From the NCBI GenBank assembly GCA_045616685.1, contig JAZLHF010000004.1, positions 1 through 64,000 of the forward strand: a stretch of DNA of 64,000 nucleotides, read 5' to 3'. The first letter of the stretch is position 1; the number at the start of each line of letters is the position of its first letter. Of the stretch, positions 60,194 to 64,000 are shown in pieces. The notes under the pieces are model-generated. The model did no database searches. It saw only the letters and a list, made by a program, of their open reading frames with translations, and was not told where the DNA came from. A program made the translations under genes and the position numbers. The DNA comes from UBA1764 sp045616685 (GTDB lineage: Bacteria; Bacillota; Clostridia; Peptostreptococcales; Anaerovoracaceae).

Positions 60194-61942
60194 TTATCGT
60201 ACATTCATTTGCGTGTTATATAAATCGGCATAAATACCGTTTAAAGCAAGCAATTCTTCATGTGTGCCAGATTCTTTTATCTCGCCTTTATCAATTACAA
60301 TTATACGCCCTGCCTTTCTAGTTGTCGAAAGTCTATGCGCAATAATCATACATGTCCTACCTTTTGCAAGCTCGTCAAATGCATTTTGAATCTTGGATTC
60401 AGTAATGCTATCAAGTGCGGATGTTGCTTCGTCAAGAATAAGAATTGGTGGGTTCTTTAAAAAAATTCTTGCGATAGCAACGCGTTGTTTTTGACCTCCG
60501 GAAAGAAGAGTTCCTCTCTCTCCAACATAAGTTTCGAACTTATCTGGCATAGCCATAATATCATCATAAATCTCAGCTCGTTTTGCAGCTTCAATAACCT
60601 CTACATCACTTGCTGTAGGTCTACCATATCTAATATTTTCAAGAATAGTATCTGCAAAAAGAAAGACATCCTGCTGAACGATTCCAATATTATTGTGCAA
60701 AGAATCTTGAGTTATTGTTCTAACATCCTGTCCATCAATTAAAATGCTCCCGCTATCTACATCATAAAAACGTGGTATAAGCTGGCACATTGTAGTCTTT
60801 CCGCCGCCAGAGGCTCCGACAACCGCAATCGTCTCGCCTGCATCAACTTTGAGATTAACGTTATTAAGTACTTCTTTATTCTCTTTGTACTGGAATGACA
60901 CATCTCTAAGTTCAATAGAACCACTTTTCACCTCAAGTTTCTTAGCATCTTTAGCATCCAAGATTTTTGGTTCTTTCTTCATGATTTCAAGGAATCTTTC
61001 AAAGCCTGCTGTTCCAGAAGCATATGTTTCAGTGAAATTCACGAGTTTTCTGATTGGAGTAATAAATGTATTTATGTACAAGCAGAATGTAATCAAGTCA
61101 ATGTAGTTAAGCTCGCCTCTCATAATCATCCAGCCCCCAAAAGCCATAACGATTACAGAAATAATGCAGCAGAAAAATTCCATTGTGCTATTAAATACTG
61201 CAAGGCACTTATAAAATTCTTTCTTCGATTCTTTATACGCATCAACAGTTCCAGCAAATTTGTTGTACTCGATTTTTTCATTCGCAAAAGCTTTGCCTGT
61301 TCGCATGCCAGAAAGTGTTGATTCAATCTGGTTATTAATATTTCCCTGATTAACTTTAACATCAATGGAAACACGGCGTCTCCAATCTCTAATCTTAATT
61401 AAGACAACCAAGAAAAGCGGCAAAACTATTGCAAGAATAAGTGCAAGTCTCCAATCAATTGTTGCAACTAAAACTAATGAACCAACAATTGTTACCAAAG
61501 AAATAAGCACATCTTCAGGTCCATGATGAGCAAGTTCAACAACCTCAAACAAATCAGTTGTAATTCTGCTCATAAGCTGACCTGTCCTAGCGTTATCAAA
61601 AAAACTAAATTCTAATTTTTGGATATGTTCAAACAGATCAAGTCTTATATCGGCTTCAACCAAAACACCAAAACGGTGGCCCCAGAACATTACCACATAA
61701 TATAGCAATGATCTTAGGACATATGAAAGCGCAATAATAGCCATGACCGTAAAAAAAGCCTTATATGCCTGATTTGGAAGCCATGTATACATTGCAATCC
61801 TTGAAATAAACGGATAAATCAGGTCTATTACTGCAACTAAAAAAGCACAGGCCATATCAAGAATGAACAGTCCTTTATGCTTTTTTAGGTAAAATATAAA
61901 AATCGATAATGGCGATTTTGTTTGAAAATCTTTTGTAGTCAT
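60194..61942 (-). CDS. ABC transporter, fused permease and ATPase (exporter type)
   Basis: A 582-residue half-transporter. Six membrane helices fill the first 310 residues, and the ATPase has Walker A GASGGGKTT (about 376), the signature LSGGQKQRVAIARI, Walker B ILILDEATSALD and the His switch IIAHRLST. It resembles MsbA/LmrA-type exporters that work as homodimers or paired dimers; no partner gene is adjacent. It lies directly between glpK and the lipoprotein gene. Substrate is unknown. Confidence 0.93.
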   Translation of the reverse strand: MTTKDFQTKSPLSIFIFYLKKHKGLFILDMACAFLVAVIDLIYPFISRIAMYTWLPNQAYKAFFTVMAIIALSYVLRSLLYYVVMFWGHRFGVLVEADIRLDLFEHIQKLEFSFFDNARTGQLMSRITTDLFEVVELAHHGPEDVLISLVTIVGSLVLVATIDWRLALILAIVLPLFLVVLIKIRDWRRRVSIDVKVNQGNINNQIESTLSGMRTGKAFANEKIEYNKFAGTVDAYKESKKEFYKCLAVFNSTMEFFCCIISVIVMAFGGWMIMRGELNYIDLITFCLYINTFITPIRKLVNFTETYASGTAGFERFLEIMKKEPKILDAKDAKKLEVKSGSIELRDVSFQYKENKEVLNNVNLKVDAGETIAVVGASGGGKTTMCQLIPRFYDVDSGSILIDGQDVRTITQDSLHNNIGIVQQDVFLFADTILENIRYGRPTASDVEVIEAAKRAEIYDDIMAMPDKFETYVGERGTLLSGGQKQRVAIARIFLKNPPILILDEATSALDSITESKIQNAFDELAKGRTCMIIAHRLSTTRKAGRIIVIDKGEIKESGTHEELLALNGIYADLYNTQMNVR

Positions 61943-63424
61943 TTACAACATCGCGCGTTTAACAGCATCTTTCCATCCCGCTAAACGTTTTTCTCTTTCC
62001 TCACTGGACATATTTGGAGTAAAGACAAACTCCTCTTTTCTTAATGATTTGAGCTCTTCTTTATCTTTCCAAAAACCAACAGCAAGGCCTGCCAAGAACG
62101 CTGCACCTTGTGCTGTAGATTCGATATTAGCTGCACGATGAACTGGGGCTTCAATTAAATCTGCCTGAGTCTGCATAATAAGATTATTATTGCTTGCCCC
62201 ACCATCAGCTTTTAATTTAGAAATCTTTAATCCAAGATCATCTTGCATTGCTATAACAACATCATACGTTTGATACGCCAGTGAATCCAAAGTTGCTCGA
62301 ACAATATGATATTTATTTGTACCTCTTGTTAAACCAGTAATGATGCCTCGAGCATACTGATTCCAATATGGAGCTCCAAGCCCTGTGAATGCAGGAACAA
62401 AATACACTCCATCTGTATCTTCAACCTGCCTAGCCATACCTTCAGTTTGATCTGAATGTTCATAAAGTTGCAGGCAATCTCTTACCCAATTTATTGCTGC
62501 GCTTGCGATAAATACAGAACCTTCTAAAGCATATGTCACCTTTCCGCCCTCGCCCCATGCTATTGTTGTTACAAGGCCATTTTTAGAAAAAACGGGCTTA
62601 TCACCAGTGTTCATCAACAAGAAACATCCTGTACCATAAGTATTTTTGACATCCCCCTTATCAAAACATGCCTGTCCAAAGAGAGCACATTGCTGATCTC
62701 CAGCTGCTCCGGCAATTTTTATAGGAGCACCAAAGATAGAAGCATCTGTTTCTCCAAAGATGCCACTTGAAGGCTTAACTTCTGGAAGCATGCACCTTGG
62801 GATATCCAAAATTTCTAAAATTTCATCGTCCCACTGAAGGGTATTAACGTTAAAAAGCATAGTTCTGGAAGCGTTTGTTAAATCTGTAACAAAGATTTTC
62901 CCCTTTGAAAGCTTCCAAATCAGCCAAGTTTCAACAGTTCCGAAGCACAGCTGTCCTTTTTCAGCTTTTTTCCGTGCCCCTGGGACGTTATCTAAGATCC
63001 ATTTAATCTTTGTACCAGAAAAATAGGCGTCGATAACCAAACCAGTCTTTTCTTTTATCTTTTCTGTTAAATTTCGAGCCTTTAATTGGTCACAAAACTC
63101 GGAAGTTCTTCTGCACTGCCACACTATTGCATGATAAATTGGCTCACCTGTTTCCTTATCCCAAACAATAGTAGTCTCCCTTTGGTTTGTGATACCTATT
63201 GCAGCGATATCTTCAGGTTTCGCGCCAATTTTTTCCATCGCTCTTTTAGCAACAGCAAGCTGAGTGGTCCAAATTTCATTTGCATCATGTTCAACCCAAC
63301 CAGGCTTAGGAAAAAACTGTTCAAAGTTCTCTTGAGCCAAGCTTACTATTTCACATTTTTTATTAAATAGTATGCATCTGTTACTTGTTGTACCAGCATC
63401 AAGTGCCATTACATATTTTGCCAT
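61943..63424 (-). CDS. glpK: Glycerol kinase
   Basis: GlpK phosphorylates glycerol to glycerol 3-phosphate. The 493-residue protein opens with LDAGTTSNRCILF (phosphate-binding loop), and contains GITNQRETTIVWDKETGEP and the C-terminal LKADGGASNNNLIMQTQADL. The usual clostridial partners glpF and glpD are not adjacent. AAAGG precedes the ATG. It follows the serine dehydratase gene by 12 bases and precedes the ABC exporter with no gap. Confidence 0.96.
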   Translation of the reverse strand: MAKYVMALDAGTTSNRCILFNKKCEIVSLAQENFEQFFPKPGWVEHDANEIWTTQLAVAKRAMEKIGAKPEDIAAIGITNQRETTIVWDKETGEPIYHAIVWQCRRTSEFCDQLKARNLTEKIKEKTGLVIDAYFSGTKIKWILDNVPGARKKAEKGQLCFGTVETWLIWKLSKGKIFVTDLTNASRTMLFNVNTLQWDDEILEILDIPRCMLPEVKPSSGIFGETDASIFGAPIKIAGAAGDQQCALFGQACFDKGDVKNTYGTGCFLLMNTGDKPVFSKNGLVTTIAWGEGGKVTYALEGSVFIASAAINWVRDCLQLYEHSDQTEGMARQVEDTDGVYFVPAFTGLGAPYWNQYARGIITGLTRGTNKYHIVRATLDSLAYQTYDVVIAMQDDLGLKISKLKADGGASNNNLIMQTQADLIEAPVHRAANIESTAQGAAFLAGLAVGFWKDKEELKSLRKEEFVFTPNMSSEEREKRLAGWKDAVKRAML

Positions 63425-63436
63425 GCGCGTGCCTTT

Positions 63437-64000
63437 CTATTCATTATAAATTGCAGCAAGACCTCCGTGTGATGTCTCTCTATATTTTTCAGACAAATCT
63501 AATCCTGTCTTATACATTGTTGCAACAACATCATCAAATGAAATTCTTCTTGTTTTATATAAGAATCGTGAAAGATTCACTGCATTTATCGCACGCATTG
63601 CAGCAACAGCATTTCTTTCGATACAAGGAATCTGAACTAAGCCATTTACAGGATCACATGTAAGACCAAGATGATGTTCCATTGCAACTTCTGCAGCATA
63701 TTCAATCTGTTTTAAATTCATTTTATATAAAGATGCTAGTGCCGCAGCAGCCATAGAGCATGCACTTCCAATTTCAGCCTGGCAACCGCATTCTGCACCA
63801 GAGATTGAAGCGTTTGTTCTTATTACATTTCCAAACATTGCAGCAACTGCCAGAGCGTCAATGATTTCAGAATCTGGAAAACCTTTGGCATTTTTCATAT
63901 AGTACATTACAGCAGGAATCACGCCGCAGCTTCCGCATGTTGGGGATGTTACAACCAAATGCTCATCAGCATTCTCTTCGCTTACAGCGTAGGCATATGA
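63437..64000 (-). CDS. L-serine dehydratase, iron-sulfur type (C-terminal part)
   Basis: The frame is open to the right window edge, so the N-terminal part is missing; 187 residues are visible. The enzyme deaminates serine to pyruvate using a 4Fe-4S cluster. Signatures of the alpha domain are present: VVTSPTCGSCGVIPAV, SGAECGCQAEIGSACSMAAAAL, and LTCDPVNGLVQIPCIERNAVAAMRA, with the cluster Cys residues. A shorter frame from the TTG at 63958 would be an artefact, since the coding sequence continues upstream (AYAVSEENADEHL). Single-chain or two-subunit form cannot be decided. Confidence 0.9.
   Translation of the reverse strand, partial: SYAYAVSEENADEHLVVTSPTCGSCGVIPAVMYYMKNAKGFPDSEIIDALAVAAMFGNVIRTNASISGAECGCQAEIGSACSMAAAALASLYKMNLKQIEYAAEVAMEHHLGLTCDPVNGLVQIPCIERNAVAAMRAINAVNLSRFLYKTRRISFDDVVATMYKTGLDLSEKYRETSHGGLAAIYNE

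Overview
The window looks like a chromosomal segment from a low-GC, Gram-positive anaerobe, probably a clostridium (class Clostridia; a finer placement is not safe from sequence alone). Supporting signs are the CdaA/CdaR/GlmM operon, PyrR attenuation, long-form HPF, RNase M5, YhaM, RecD2, butyrate-type enzymes (crotonase, acyl-CoA dehydrogenase, phosphate butyryltransferase), an Fe-S serine dehydratase and a V-type ATPase. There are no insertion sequences, phage genes, CRISPR arrays or tRNA genes. Most genes lie on the minus strand in tight operons.

Layout. 1-320: a consensus promoter facing off the left edge (possibly an rRNA operon) and the nagB terminator. 0.3-5.3 kb: cdaA-cdaR-glmM-acetyltransferase-nagB (c-di-AMP and amino-sugar metabolism). 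5.3-10.6 kb: hpf, comF, recD2, yhaM, pnuC. 10.6-12.6 kb: crotonase and acyl-CoA dehydrogenase. 12.7-16.7 kb: a membrane protein, a Na+/alanine symporter and an Orn/Lys/Arg decarboxylase behind a structured, terminator-containing leader. 16.7-21.1 kb: thrS without a TGS domain, and an 849-residue TetM/EF-G-like GTPase fused to a Rae1/YacP-like NYN nuclease. 21.2-28.8 kb: FMN oxidase and cupin on the plus strand, then alanine dehydrogenase, two CNNM/CBS proteins and two MATE transporters. 28.8-29.0 kb: a 6S-like RNA. 29.0-40.5 kb: a 14-gene operon with NAD salvage (nudix, EIIC-like transporter, nadE, nadM-type, pncB), a glycosyltransferase, PAP2, a YbaK-type deacylase, surE, rnmV, malQ, eamA, murI and a LUD protein.

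40.6-44.0 kb is a pyrimidine salvage locus: uracil permease under a PyrR attenuator, upp, divergent pyrR, and a DUF523 gene. 44.0-53.3 kb is a V-ATPase operon (E, DUF2764, A, B, D, I, K) of the spirochaete/Bacteroidetes layout. Its K subunit carries Na+-type ligands, and two surface-protein genes precede it. 53.4-57.1 kb: a small DUF6514-like gene, acyl-CoA synthetase, rlmH and ptb. 57.1-64.0 kb: two COG0523 metal GTPases (one fused to a YcgQ/TIGR03943-like domain), a lipoprotein, an ABC exporter, glpK and a cut-off serine dehydratase.

Two themes run through the window. Several genes have a good -10 element only 6-7 bases before the start codon and no Shine-Dalgarno sequence, which suggests leaderless mRNAs (yhaM, pnuC, pyrR, the GTPase-NYN fusion, possibly the phosphodiester glycosidase gene). 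Many operon neighbours are joined by single-base TAATG or four-base ATGA junctions, which suggests translational coupling. The most novel single object is the ribosome-GTPase/A-site-nuclease fusion. All family names come from motif recognition by eye; no database search was run.
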